Source: Vitis vinifera
Lineage: Eukaryota; Streptophyta; Magnoliopsida; Vitales; Vitaceae
Direction of reading: 5' to 3'
DNA length: 64,000 bases
Assembly: GCF_030704535.1 (NCBI RefSeq)
Contig: NC_081823.1
Location: 1,396,501 to 1,460,500, forward strand
This document shows, piece by piece, positions 23,373 to 34,278 of this stretch (its first letter is position 1; each line of letters starts with the position of its first letter). Below the pieces are notes generated by a model. It saw only the letters and a list, made by a program, of their open reading frames with translations, was not told where the DNA came from and ran no database searches. The position numbers and the translations under genes are program-made.

Positions 23373-24608
23373 GGAGTTTCTGGCTGTTGGTTCCTGAAGC
23401 CGATGCTGACTAGCAGAGGGATCTGATTTAAAATTTTGTCAGTTTATTAAAATTATATGCCAGTTTCCTTGACGATTGGTTTGGGATCTCACCAGAAACT
23501 TTCTTGTTCTCTCAATTGGACAAACTAACACAAAACTAGCAGATTGTAGACAAGTTAATGGTTTTAGGTTCCTATGTAAATATATGCCTGAAGGTTAGCC
23601 CTACTGATTTTGTTTTCAAATGTGCCTTGCCAGCCAGCATAGGCAAGCCCTTGTGTTTTGGGATCTTTGCCAAAACAAGCTTTGTTTCCTGCATTTTCTC
23701 CCTTCAACCTGAGTCCAATTTCACTGCTAACTAAACAGTGACCACTGGCTGGCCAGGCTGGCATGGCTACCTAACTCCTCTGATGAGCAAACTTCAGGTC
23801 TGGGCGCCTGAAATTCATATCAACATTGTGAGCATGTATTATGGTTTCTTCTTTTCTTTCTTCCAGGTAATTGTATCACTTGTACACCTTATAACTCCCT
23901 AGAACACGATGTGTGTACATTGCTATGCCCTGGATCGCATGAATATTACTCTCTGGGCTGTATATGGCCAAAATGTAAGCAGACTCAATTGTGTTATTAC
24001 CCACTAATGGGTTTGCATTGGATTCTGAGTAGGGGTGGAAAAGTTTATGACTCGTTAAATGGGTTATATTTGTCATGTTTGAGTTTATTCTTTGAACATT
24101 ATTATTTGTGTTATGTTTAGACTGACTCACTTAGTCGAACACCTAAGTTTTGACATGATACGAACATAAACCATGCTTACAAGGACTCGTCTAAAGCTAT
24201 GTTCTATTTCTTGTCTTTGAGAACAAAATAAAATCTATGAAGTTGCCAGAAGTGCAACACTGCACAAAATATAATAAAAAGACTGCTCTGTGTGATATCG
24301 GAAACTTGTCATTAAACATGAAATAACTTCGTACATAAGCCTGTTTTTGACTTAATTTTTTAGCTCGTAAGCTCTTCTTATAATTAATATTAGAAGAAAG
24401 GCATACCCAAGCTCAAGTTTAACTGAGCTTTTGACTTATAAGTCGGTTTGCAGGTGTAACTCGATAGGAATTTGAGCTCTAGCAACTGCAACTATGTAAC
24501 TCAGTGGTAATGTCCTCTAGCAATGAACTTGGCAGATCTTTTGATAATTGATGATTGATCAAAGGCTCTGGTACATAATCCTAAATGGCCTTCACAATAG
24601 CCATCACT
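23373..24608. other. Intergenic, 3' flanks of ZDP and of the convergent minus-strand gene
   Basis: No gene seen. ZDP (+) and the gene at 24609 (-) converge here. Bases 24030-24480 have a repeat-like look (TTAAATGGGTTATATTTG and onward) without a recognisable family. Confidence 0.4.
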
Positions 24609-26438
24609 TCAGTCCTTCCTACCAATTTCGCCATCCAAAATAGCATGCCTTGTCAACACAATCTCCTTCACTAGACTCTGATATGTGAAGGGTCTCACCG
24701 CTGCTCGCAAAAACAGCTCCGGAGGTATCTTACTCTTCTTAATCCTCCTCCTCCATGGACCATACCCGGCATACTTCCACTCTTGTTGACTCACTTTCGG
24801 TCTCTTCCCCCTCATCTCATCTTCTTCAACCTCCTTTGCCTTTGCCTTACCTTCTTCCATTGCTTTCATCTGGCTCTTGTAGAGTTCGGTAGACCTCTCT
24901 ACACTCCTCCTTGCTAGATTCTCCATTGCTTCATTGCTGCTCAGCGCCTTCTTGAATTCATTATCCCAGTACTCCTCGTTATCGTCTGGACCTGAACCCT
25001 CCTCTTTGATGCCCAATTCGTCATCCCCACCTTCTATATCCATAACTACATCATCTCGATCCTCACCCCCATCGACATTTTTATCATCCTGGTCATCCTC
25101 TTTGATGCCCAATTCGTCATCCCCACCTTCTATATCCATCACTACATCATCTCGATCCTCACCCCCATCGACATTTTTATCATCCTGGTCATCCCCATCA
25201 TCCTCAATCCAATCTGTGATGGTTGTCTCACCGGCATCGGCCTTAATCCCAACTTCATCATCATCATCAGGGGCATCACAACCCAATTCCATCTCCTCCA
25301 ACTTGGCCTTCCATTCCTTGGTGTAAGGATGGAGGAGCTCAACAGGGTGATTCCCTAACAAAAACTCCAAACACCTGGACTTCCCCTCATCGCTCAGCTT
25401 CTCATAGGCCTTCACAACGTCATCCACAAATGCCTTTGGATTCACCTTCACAATCTTACACAAACCAGCAAAATAAGTACACACCTCCACCCTCCCATCT
25501 TCATGCCGCAGCTCAAACAGAAAATCCCCTTCAGTTTTCGGGTCCAGGAGTGGCGTCAGCGCCCGGAAAAAATCATCCTGAGGCTCAAACCTGCACTGGT
25601 ACACCGGCCGCTTGACGTATATGATATCGGGTCTCATCCAGGCTGCGCACTGCGTGATCAATGCCCTAGCCTTGTTCCCTAGCCTCCCCATCAAACTCCA
25701 TTTATCCAATCTCTGTTTTCCGGCCTCAAGCACAACTTCACACACAAGGGTCCATTGCTGCCATGGCAATTCATTGAGTCTCCACTTTGGGTGCCTAACA
25801 AACACCCAAAAATACCTAAATCCTACACTCTTATCCATCGAATTCAATTTTTCACCAAAATCGATAGCCATTTCGTGCTGCTCGATCTTCTCCCACTCTT
25901 CCTGATCCCTCACCTCTCCTATCAACGTCACGCACTCGTCCGACATCCTGCCGCGAATCGGGTCACCCAAAACGATGCCGCGCCACGAATACGGCCCAAA
26001 TTCGCCATACTTGTACCAGTCGTAGGGGTGTCGGAGATTCGGGTCGTCCTTTTCCATGAACCGGACCATCCGGTCGTAGCCAAGACCGATCATCTGGAGC
26101 TCCTCCTCGCTGAAATTGTCTGCATAGTTGCGATGAGGGTTCTTGAGGCGGTAGAAGAGGGACTCCGCGAGTTTCTGCATTTTCCGGCGGGCGTTGCGCT
26201 TGGCCTCGCGGCGGACCTCGGCGCCACCCTCGATACGGCCGGGGGAAGGGCCGCCGGGGGACTTCTTGCTCCGGCCGGCGAGCGCGCGGACATTGCGGTG
26301 GTTGAGGGAGATGGGTTTGGGGAATTTGGGAGACGGGATCAGGGTCAGGGATTTGGAGTGAGGGTGAGGGGGTTTTGTGAAGGATGAAGTTAGGGGAGGG
26401 TTTAGGGTTTTAGGAAATGAGAGGTTTTGCGTCTGCAT
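24609..26438 (-). CDS. Plastid-targeted acidic protein, single exon, function not identified
   Basis: 609 residues from the ATG at 26438. An in-frame ATG at 26498 would add 20 residues, but it lies beside an AT microsatellite and MQTQNLSFPKTLNPP is the more usual transit-peptide start. Residues 1-60 are Ser/Pro/Lys-rich with almost no acid, a likely chloroplast transit peptide. A well-structured region (about 95-400) follows, rich in Trp, Tyr and Arg: HPYDWYKYGEFGPYSWRG, LPWQQWTLVCEVVLEAGKQR, then HPVELLHPYTKEWKAKLEEM. Next comes an Asp/Glu-rich stretch with a perfect 32-residue duplication (about 417-480), then a basic C-terminus. It looks like a conserved plant organellar protein, perhaps nucleoid- or transcription-associated as acidic plastid proteins often are, but I cannot name the family. 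Gene reality is strong; role is open. Confidence 0.85.
   Translation of the reverse strand: MQTQNLSFPKTLNPPLTSSFTKPPHPHSKSLTLIPSPKFPKPISLNHRNVRALAGRSKKSPGGPSPGRIEGGAEVRREAKRNARRKMQKLAESLFYRLKNPHRNYADNFSEEELQMIGLGYDRMVRFMEKDDPNLRHPYDWYKYGEFGPYSWRGIVLGDPIRGRMSDECVTLIGEVRDQEEWEKIEQHEMAIDFGEKLNSMDKSVGFRYFWVFVRHPKWRLNELPWQQWTLVCEVVLEAGKQRLDKWSLMGRLGNKARALITQCAAWMRPDIIYVKRPVYQCRFEPQDDFFRALTPLLDPKTEGDFLFELRHEDGRVEVCTYFAGLCKIVKVNPKAFVDDVVKAYEKLSDEGKSRCLEFLLGNHPVELLHPYTKEWKAKLEEMELGCDAPDDDDEVGIKADAGETTITDWIEDDGDDQDDKNVDGGEDRDDVVMDIEGGDDELGIKEDDQDDKNVDGGEDRDDVVMDIEGGDDELGIKEEGSGPDDNEEYWDNEFKKALSSNEAMENLARRSVERSTELYKSQMKAMEEGKAKAKEVEEDEMRGKRPKVSQQEWKYAGYGPWRRRIKKSKIPPELFLRAAVRPFTYQSLVKEIVLTRHAILDGEIGRKD
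25001..25192 (-). repeat. In-frame 96-bp coding tandem duplication
   Basis: Two adjacent 96-bp units (25001-25096 and 25097-25192) are identical except for about one base. Each encodes 32 acidic residues including DDKNVDGGEDRDDVVMDIEG. A very recent duplication that keeps the frame. Confidence 0.93.
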
Positions 26439-26495
26439 TGGATTGGAAATTTGAAGGGAGTGAGTGTGGAGGGATAAGGTTTGAATATGAATATA

Positions 26496-26524
26496 CATAA
26501 TATAATATATATATATATATATAT
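26496..26524. repeat. AT microsatellite
   Basis: Roughly a dozen AT units directly upstream of the plastid-protein gene; may overlap its promoter. Confidence 0.8.
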
Positions 26525-27792
26525 AGTTTTATATTTTTAAAAATTTATTTACAATTTTTTAAAATATAGTTTTTCGAAAATTCATTAAAAAAAGTGTTTT
26601 TAAAAATAAATTTTAAGTATTTTCACTTTTCTGTTTTACAAGTTATCCTTAATAGTAATTGAAAATTGGGAAATATTTTGGAAATTTTTATATTTGATAT
26701 AAGAGTATGGTATTTGTTTTAGAGTTTAAGGTAGAGATTTTTGCAGTATTTCATAATTGTTCTTAAAAATAATTTTATATTTTTTGGGAAAAAAGAAAAA
26801 TACATTTGAAAACAAAAAAATTGAGAAAATGTTTTTAATTGTTTTCAGTTATTTTTATTTATATTACTAAAAATGTTTCCAAAAAAAACTATATAAATAT
26901 AAAAAATAATTAAAAATAAATCATTATATATAAAAATTATTTTTAAAACACATTTAAAAACATAAAATATAAGTTAAAAACACTTCAAAATTCTCAAACA
27001 GATGTCTATTATATAAATATCAAAAAATAGTTTTAAAAAACCGTTCTGAAAATAATTTTTAAAAGTAGATTTTTAAAATTGTTTTATGATATTTTATAGA
27101 ATAAAAATACAGTAGGCAACCTATTTTTTTAAAACTTATTTCATATATTTTTAAATATATTTTAAAAATAACTTTTTTATGTAGTGATTCATTTTAATTA
27201 TTCTTTATATTTATATAATTATTTTTTAAAACTATTGAAAACAACTAAAAATGCTTTTATGAAAAAAAAAAAATCTTATTTTTTGCTTTTAAAAACATAA
27301 ATTAATTTCTATTTTTTTGTTATCAAATGTGTTTTCTTAAATTTTTTTTCTAAAACATGAAAACCATTTTAAGAAATAATTATTAAATAGGATCTAAGTG
27401 GAGAAACTATTTTTTTACAACAAAAATTTTGGTTGTTATAAACATTTAAGAAATAGAAAAACATATTTAAGAATATCGAAAACATAATCAAAACTGTATA
27501 AGGCCAAATCAAATGTTTCCAAACATGTAAGATAAAGATTATTTGTAATAAATTAAAATTAATTATATTTAGAATAAATTTTCAAAAAATAGTTTTCATT
27601 CTAGAATTTTTGAGCCTATTTTTTAATTTACTTTGTTTTTAATAATAGTTGCCAAAATGTTATATTTTGTAAACTTTAAATTAATAATTATTTAATTATT
27701 AGAAAAAATTAGTTGATGGAATTTTATGTTAGAAAACAAAAATGTTAAGAGGAAGATGAGAGAAGCCGTTAGCTCCACTCCTCATTCCCAGT
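26525..27792. other. AT-rich spacer between divergent genes
   Basis: Divergent promoter region of the genes at 26438 (-) and 27793 (+). It is full of TTTTAAAAAT-type, self-complementary AT-rich segments resembling old MITEs (e.g. 26560-27370). No gene. Confidence 0.4.
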
Positions 27793-30700
27793 ATGGCGAG
27801 ACGAGTCTACACGACCGAGTTGGGTTGCATCGCCTGTAACGAACTCAGTGAACTCGGAGCTGGCAAGGAGGCCTGGCTCGTCGAAAACCCTAGCCTCATC
27901 TGCGCCCTGGACACCGATTCTCTAGCTCTCGCCAACCGATCCTTCGTTCTCGTTCTGGGTTGGTCCGAAAATGGCGATCCCTACAATTCTCCTGTCAAGA
28001 TCCGACCCACTTTGTCACAGATCGAGACCGAGCGGATTACTGCTGTTGAGTGGTTGGTTTTTGATGAGATTAGGGTTCTCGCGGTTGGGACTTCTAGCGG
28101 GTATTTGATGATTTATTCGTTGGGTGCTGATTTGATTCATAAGCAGGTGAGTGAATTGGGTGGTTTTTTTGGTTTGTGGGTGTGGTTGCTTGGTGAGAAC
28201 GTGTGGGAGAAGGGAGTTGTTTTGAGTTTTGGATGTGGGTTTGTTTGATTATGAGGTGGAGTTTTGGATTTTGGATTTGAATTGTGGGTTTTTTAATGCT
28301 ATTTTTGTGTGGTTAGAAGATGTAGATTCAGTATGAGTTTGTTTGTTTGATAACTTGAAATGTGGTTTGATTATGTTTTTGTTTGCATGTCGAGAAAATT
28401 TTGGAAAATTTTGGAAAATTGAAAATTGGAATTCTGTTTGATAAGAGAACGTAGGAAAAAAAAAAAAAAAGAGTTGGAGTTGCACTGAGTAATGGGCTTG
28501 TTTGATGTCTCTGTTAAGGAAGTAGACAATTAAAAAAAAAAAATCTAAGAAATTGAATTGTAGATACTTTGAACGTTGTTTGATGCCCTATTTAGTTGAC
28601 GAGGAATTGCTGGAAAAGAAAAGAAGATGATATTTTAAGAGAGAGGATCATGATATTTAAACCTTCTACTATATATATATATATCACAATTTTTGTAAAA
28701 CATGAAGCTAAGGCACAGAGAGAACTCATTTTTCAGTTATCAATGTGACTAAGGTGGTGTTTGTTTTTTTACTTAATTCGAAATAGAACTTTAATACTTA
28801 ATAGTATTAAGTATTAAGTTGTTTGTTTTTTTAATATTTTCTTTCTATTAAACATTAAAAAGTAAGGAAAAATTAACATGTTATTTTTTTCATTTAGAAA
28901 AAGTCAAATATTTTGGCATTTTCTATTCAGCAAAAAGTTTATAATAAGTTATGAAAAAGTAGAAAAACAAACAACCTAAAGTCTAAAAGCAAATTGTTTT
29001 CAGTAAAAAGCTAAAAAAAAACGGTCTCTAAGATTGTTGTTCAGTTATCCATGAACCGAGCTTGTAGTTCAGTTAAGAATCTTGAATGTATGAGACCTGT
29101 GGTTGATTGACTGATGGCCTTGCATTGCCCATACTTCCGCTTTTAATTGAGGACATTAAAAGGCATGACTGCTGCAGTATTTTGTTGTGCTTTTATGCGT
29201 AGTGATATCATTGTGACTTTTTCAGTGCATGCTCATGTTCCCAATGTCTTGTAGCTTCTAAAATTTTAGATGCAAATACTTGCTCATCTTGTTTTGTCAC
29301 TGGAATAAGATTTTTTTCACCCATTTTCCATCTTTTTTTCAGTTTAATTGTACTTTCCTGATGAATAATGAAGAATAAATGATCATGGATAATTGAATAG
29401 TTATTATAAGCAGCACAAGAGTCCTTGATCTCATTAGTCAATGCTTGCAGATGATAAATCCTGGACGGATTCTAAAGTTTAGAGTCCGTGGAACTAAGAG
29501 AGATCTGACACAGGGTTCATCCTCAGAGGAGGTTTGTGTTGTTATGCCTGGTGTAATTGCTCGTTTTGATGGGGCTGATTTACAGGTATATATACTATTT
29601 TATGCTGTCAAGTTATGGGATTTTTTTAATGAAACATCATCATGCTCAAAACCTTCATATATTTTTGTATTAGCCCTGCAGCTACTTAAATTAGTAAGAT
29701 TTAAATGAATCGGTTTCTCATATTGATGGGGATCTGAAACAAAGCCTTGAGAAAAAAGATTATTTTTTAGTTTTACCATGAGAATAATATCCTTGGTCAT
29801 ATTTATTTCATTTTTGAAGCAGTAGCCTCTTGGAATCTTGACAGGTTATGCCTCTGACTTGCTTTCCATGTGTAACATGTAGAGTATGCTGCAAAGATGG
29901 TTTCAAGATACACACTCTCAGTTTTGGGATGAGAAACCAAAAAGGAGAGATCAAGAGGATTCGGAAAAGTCTTATGGAAGACTGCCTTACCAGCTATGGA
30001 ATGTTAGCAAGTATGGGCCATGTGCTGATGCAGCAATTACTGGGACAATGCCTCCTCCACTCATGGAACTCCAGGTGGTAAATTATGTTGCCTAATCTTA
30101 TTAACCCGTAGATGGTTTCTGATATTAGAAACTATGCTAACAGACCAATGTTCTACAAACCACCAGTAATATGCTAGCTAAAATGTATTATAGTCTATGG
30201 AATTTATTGAAACACTTCTTGGTTACCTCCTATGGTGTTGCTGCTCCTATATTTTATTCTTAGTAACCTTGCTGCATCCTATATTTGAATTCAGCTGCTT
30301 TTATTGTTGGGCAGTCAAGTCAACGCTATTATTGTGCAGTGACTATTGGAGATGATGCTGTGATTTCTGCATTCAGGTTAGCATGTGCGATTTATTTATT
30401 TATCATACCATCTTGCTGATAGCCTGGTAGTTTCTTTGGTAATTTTCTTGCTCTGTATTGAAAAAATGCTCTCTTTTTTCTTTTCTCTTCTCCTGTGGGT
30501 ATTCTGCTGACCAAATTTTGCTTCATTCTGTGAAAGGCTTTCAGAAGACAGAAATAGGTCTTTAGTGGGAGCTATCTTGTCAAAAGTTGTGCCTGCAACC
30601 TTTTCAACAATAGCCTCTTTTTCTAAAATGATATGGAGGAGTGAGCAAAAATCACCAAAAAGATCGGAACCAAAGCCTCAACCATTTGCCCGAGGTGAAA

Positions 30701-32041
30701 TTGATTTATTTTTTTATCTTTTTGTTTGATCCTTAGCTGTTATATCATATCCTATGAAAGGAATAAAGAATTAAGTTGAACATATTGATGAATCACATCA
30801 TCTGGGCTCTGGCTCCCTGGTTCCCTTTTTTAAAGTCCTTAATCTTCTGTTGATGCTTTCACTTCCCACTTGTGCATCTTTCACTCCCATATCTGTTGGC
30901 TAACCAATGCTTATATTTAAAAAAGAAAAAGAAAAAAAAAGAATACATGCTAGTTTAACACGTTCTATAGTGTTAACTGGATTAAAAAGAGGACTTCGGC
31001 AGCTTCAGTGCTTTTGTTATTTGATAATTTGTAGGTCATTCTGATACCTGAATTGAGAAGGTGATCAAAAAGAGCATTCAGAATCTTAGATTTCGACTGT
31101 AGCTTTGGTGATTTTGTCCTTTAATCAATCTTTAGGTGCATATTGTATAGTTCATACAATCTCACTTTGGTAATTATGATTTAAATGTTAATAGGTTCAG
31201 TTGACCGAGTTAAGTATATGCATTTTCACCTTTGAACTGTCAACAAAGCCCTCGACTGACTGCCATCATAATTTTTTTGCAGCTTCTCCTTTGACATGTT
31301 TGAAAGATCACCCAAGAAAGGGCGAGAAGCTTACTTTATCACCTAGTGGTACATTGGCTGCCATAACAGATTCACTGGGCCGTATATTGCTATTAGATAC
31401 TCAAGCACTCGTTGTAGTACGGTTATGGAAGGTTTTCTCTCATCATGCTCACCCTCAAATATTTTTCATGAGACAACCAGTCATTTCCCCTAACAATGGA
31501 CTTTACTTCTTTCAGGGATATCGTGATGCTAGCTGCCTGTTCACGGAGATGCTAGTCAGCAAAGATACTGCAGCATCAAGTTCCTCTTACTATGAGCCAG
31601 TGAAGAGTGATTATTGCCTGTGTTTAGCTATTCACGCCCCACGAAAGGGAATTGTTGAGGTAAGCTATATTTGTAAAAACCCTGGGTGAAACTATGCTGC
31701 ACTGCTGGTATGGTCCAAACCCTGCCCAGAACCTGGCAATTTGAAAATATCTGTTGGTTTTGGATCCCATATTCGAAAAGCTGGAACTGCTTCAATTATA
31801 CTTGCATTGTTGGGAATTCCCGGGTTAAGTACTAAATATGGGATTGGACATGTTCATGCAGGTATGGCAGATGAGGACTGGACCACGCCTTCTAACTGTT
31901 CAATGCTCCAAAGGCAGTAAAATACTGCAACCCACCTACAGGTTTGGGTCATCAATGGGCTCTCCTTATGTCCCATTGGAAGTTTTCCTGTTGAATGGAG
32001 ACTCTGGTCAATTATCAGTTCTAAACCGATCTCTTAATTGA
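27793..32041 (+). CDS. Rab3 GTPase-activating protein non-catalytic subunit-like protein, 8 exons
   Basis: Plant relative of the N-terminal, propeller-like domain of RAB3GAP2, the regulatory partner of the Rab3GAP complex that acts on Rab GTPases in vesicle traffic. Exons: 27793-28146, 29451-29585, 29883-30074, 30315-30376, 30537-30694, 31283-31431, 31516-31659, 31862-32041, giving 457 residues with all junctions in frame. Hallmarks include a WD-like N-terminal part (ITAVEWLVFDEIRVLAVGTS), PGVIARFDGADLQ, the phrase QLWNVSKYGPCADAAITG, then LTLSPSGTLAAITDSLGRIL and LWKGYRDASC. It ends VLNRSLN and lacks the long C-terminal half of animal RAB3GAP2; that short form is, to my knowledge, usual in plants. 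Intron 6 (31432-31515, 84 bp) is a multiple of three and free of stops, so retention would insert 28 residues. Confidence 0.88.
28755..29025 (+). mobile_element. MITE, hAT-like family A, in intron 1 of the Rab3GAP-like gene
   Basis: Starts TGGTGTTTGTTTTTTTAC; its right end is degraded (AGCTAAAAAAAAACGG). The flanks CTAAGG (28749-28754) and CTAAGA (about 29027-29032) may be the target duplication. Interior shared with 7664-7920 and 37573-37846. Confidence 0.7.
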
Positions 32042-32670
32042 CTTTTTGAATGGAACGGCATTCTTTCTCATTGATATACATTCAAAAGTAAAATCATGTT
32101 AATCTGAATGATCTAAGCCTGTTAACTTTCATCAACAAGTAGTTTGTGCACTTCTTGTATCTTAGGCTGAATTTGAATAAGATAGAAAGAAAGTACATCC
32201 TGTAAAAATGCTTCAACAATAATCAAAAGTTTACTTCAAAAAAGAAAGTACTTCAATAATAGAATTTTACTTCCTCAAAATTTAAAATATAAAAAAATGT
32301 TTTTAAATAATTTTTTTTTTTAAAAAAAATAATCTTCAAAGAACAAATAAAAATATTTTTTGAAAATACTCTCATTTCTGTTTTTGAAAATATAAATTAT
32401 TTTTTGTTTTATATTATTAAACATGTTCTATTTTTCTCCATAATTATTTTAAAAACAGCTATCAAATAGCATGTGGCTTAAATAATTAAATTTTCTTAAA
32501 GGGGTTATTTGATTAAAAGGGTTATTAAAAACCTAATTTTGAAAATTGAACTTTCATTTGTTTTTTTTTTAGCCACGTTGTGATAAAAATAATCTCATTA
32601 TTTTTTTTGTAAAAATAATCTTATTTTTTTTTAATTTATATGTAAATACTTGAAATAATTAAAAATAATT
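32042..32670. other. 3' flank and AT-rich spacer
   Basis: 3' untranslated region of the Rab3GAP-like gene followed by A/T-rich repeat-like DNA. No gene. Confidence 0.4.
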
Positions 32671-33535
32671 TACGTTAAGTTTTAAAAACCAGATCGGTTT
32701 GATCAATTGGACCGAAAAGTGGTCGGATCGGAATTGGGTTAAACCGATAGTCATACCGGCGAACTAGATGATCGGAACGGTTCCCTCCAAATTTCCATTG
32801 TTGCTTCCCCCTTTTACTCGTCGGAACCTCCCCCTCCCCCCACTTCCCACCCAGCGCCAGAAAGTGACTAGAAACCCACTCACCCCCCGTTGGAACCCAC
32901 GCGCCGGAAAAGCTTCCATTTCGCACTAGCAATCCAACTCCCCTCCCCTCCCCCCCACCCCGTGTAGCTGCTGGAAAACCCCCCTCCTCCCAATGACTCA
33001 CTAGAACCCCGAAAGTGAAAATTTGTTCTCATTTTTGCCCCTCCCTTCTTCTATATTTTTTTAAATTATTTTTTACCTCATCTCACTATTATTTTTTTAC
33101 TTCATGTTTAAAAATTATTGTTTTAATTTAAATTAATAAAAATATTACAATTTTAAATAAATTTCTGATTTTAAAATAAATTTTTTATTTAAAAATGAAT
33201 TTTAAAATTTAAAATTTAAAATTAAAATTATGGTTTTAATTTTAATTTTAATTTTAAATTTGAAACTAATTTTCTGATTTTTAAATAAAATTTTAATTTT
33301 TAAATAATATATAAATTATTATTTTTATTTTTATACTTATTTTAAATTTTAATAATTTATAATTTATATATTTATGATATCACCGATTTGACTACGATTC
33401 ATTTATAATTATTTGAAATTTTAATAATTTATAAATTATATATTTATGATGTGATCGTGGTTTGATCGCCAGTCCGACTAGTAAATCGTGAACCCAGTAA
33501 CTTTTCCAATTGGTTCATTGTGAAAACATTGATTA
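32671..33535. mobile_element. Possible DNA-transposon remnant with GC-rich patch
   Basis: The left part reads AAAAACCAGATCGGTTTGAT and ATTGGACCG; the right part has GTGGTTTGATCGCCAGTCCG and CAATTGGTTCATTGTG, loosely complementary. In between are a C-rich, non-coding patch (about 32790-33010) and a pure A/T block. Composition differs sharply from all neighbours. Superfamily not determinable. Confidence 0.3.
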
Positions 33536-34079
33536 TTTTAGTAAAAATATGAAATGAGTTAAATTTATAAATACGAAAATTATTTCACAATTTTTAACCA
33601 ATTAATTCTTTTTTTAATTGTCCTTCTGTTTTTCTCCAACTTTGATCTCTTTGTACAAAGTACTTCCAATATACTTTCTAATTAATCTAATTTTTAAAAT
33701 AAAAATAATAAATGGGTTTTAAATATAAAAATAATTCAAGAATTAAATGAATCTATAAATATAAAGCTTTTTCAACATGTTTATTTATTTTTTGTTTTCC
33801 AAAAGTGAAAAAAATATTGTGAAATAATTATTTTTATTTCCATAAATCCTTTTTCATCCTTATCAAATACTTCTATGATTAAAAAAAAAATTTCTAAAAA
33901 ATAATTTGATTTAAATTATGGCTCCTACCATATTGGGTCCATCGTCCCTGTCGGTTATTTATGGTATCATACCTTTGCTTTTTTTCATTATCGTAAAATT
34001 ATCTTGATTTTCCAAATTTAATGGTTGGGATTGATTTTCAAAAATGGTGAAGTTGTGATTTCCAAAAAACCGAATCATA
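33536..34079. other. AT-rich spacer
   Basis: No gene; upstream region of the first PNGase A-like gene. Confidence 0.4.
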
Positions 34080-34261
34080 TTTTCTTTGGAAACAAACACC
34101 TGTCTCCAGCTTAAGACTTTCTCCTTCTATATAAAACCATATAAACATATATAGCATTGTTACTTGGTCATTTTCTTTGGAAACAAACACCTGTATCCAG
34201 CTTAAGACTTTCTCCTTCTATATAAAACCATATAAACATATATAGCATTGTTATTTGGTCT
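34080..34261 (+). promoter_or_regulatory. Core promoter duplicated in tandem (2 x 91 bp)
   Basis: Two units, 34080-34170 and 34171-34261, differ at only about three bases. Each carries ACAAACACCTGT, a pyrimidine stretch CTTTCTCCTTC and a TATATAAAA box (34128-34136 and 34219-34227). The second box lies about 60 bp before the ATG at 34279, a normal plant spacing. The first TATA is 151 bp upstream. The tight match means a recent duplication. Confidence 0.85.
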
Positions 34262-34278
34262 CTTCCTAAGCACCATCA

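Noticed and set aside
24934-25326. 130-codon plus-strand ORF rich in Ser and Pro
   Set aside because: It is the antisense shadow of the acidic tail of the minus-strand plastid protein gene.
26439-26498. Upstream ATG at 26498 as start of the plastid protein
   Set aside because: It would add 20 residues next to an AT microsatellite; the ATG at 26438 fits a transit-peptide start better. Not excluded.
32675-33001. 108-codon minus-strand ORF, Gly-rich
   Set aside because: Comes from the C-rich patch; no ATG context, homology or codon bias to support it.
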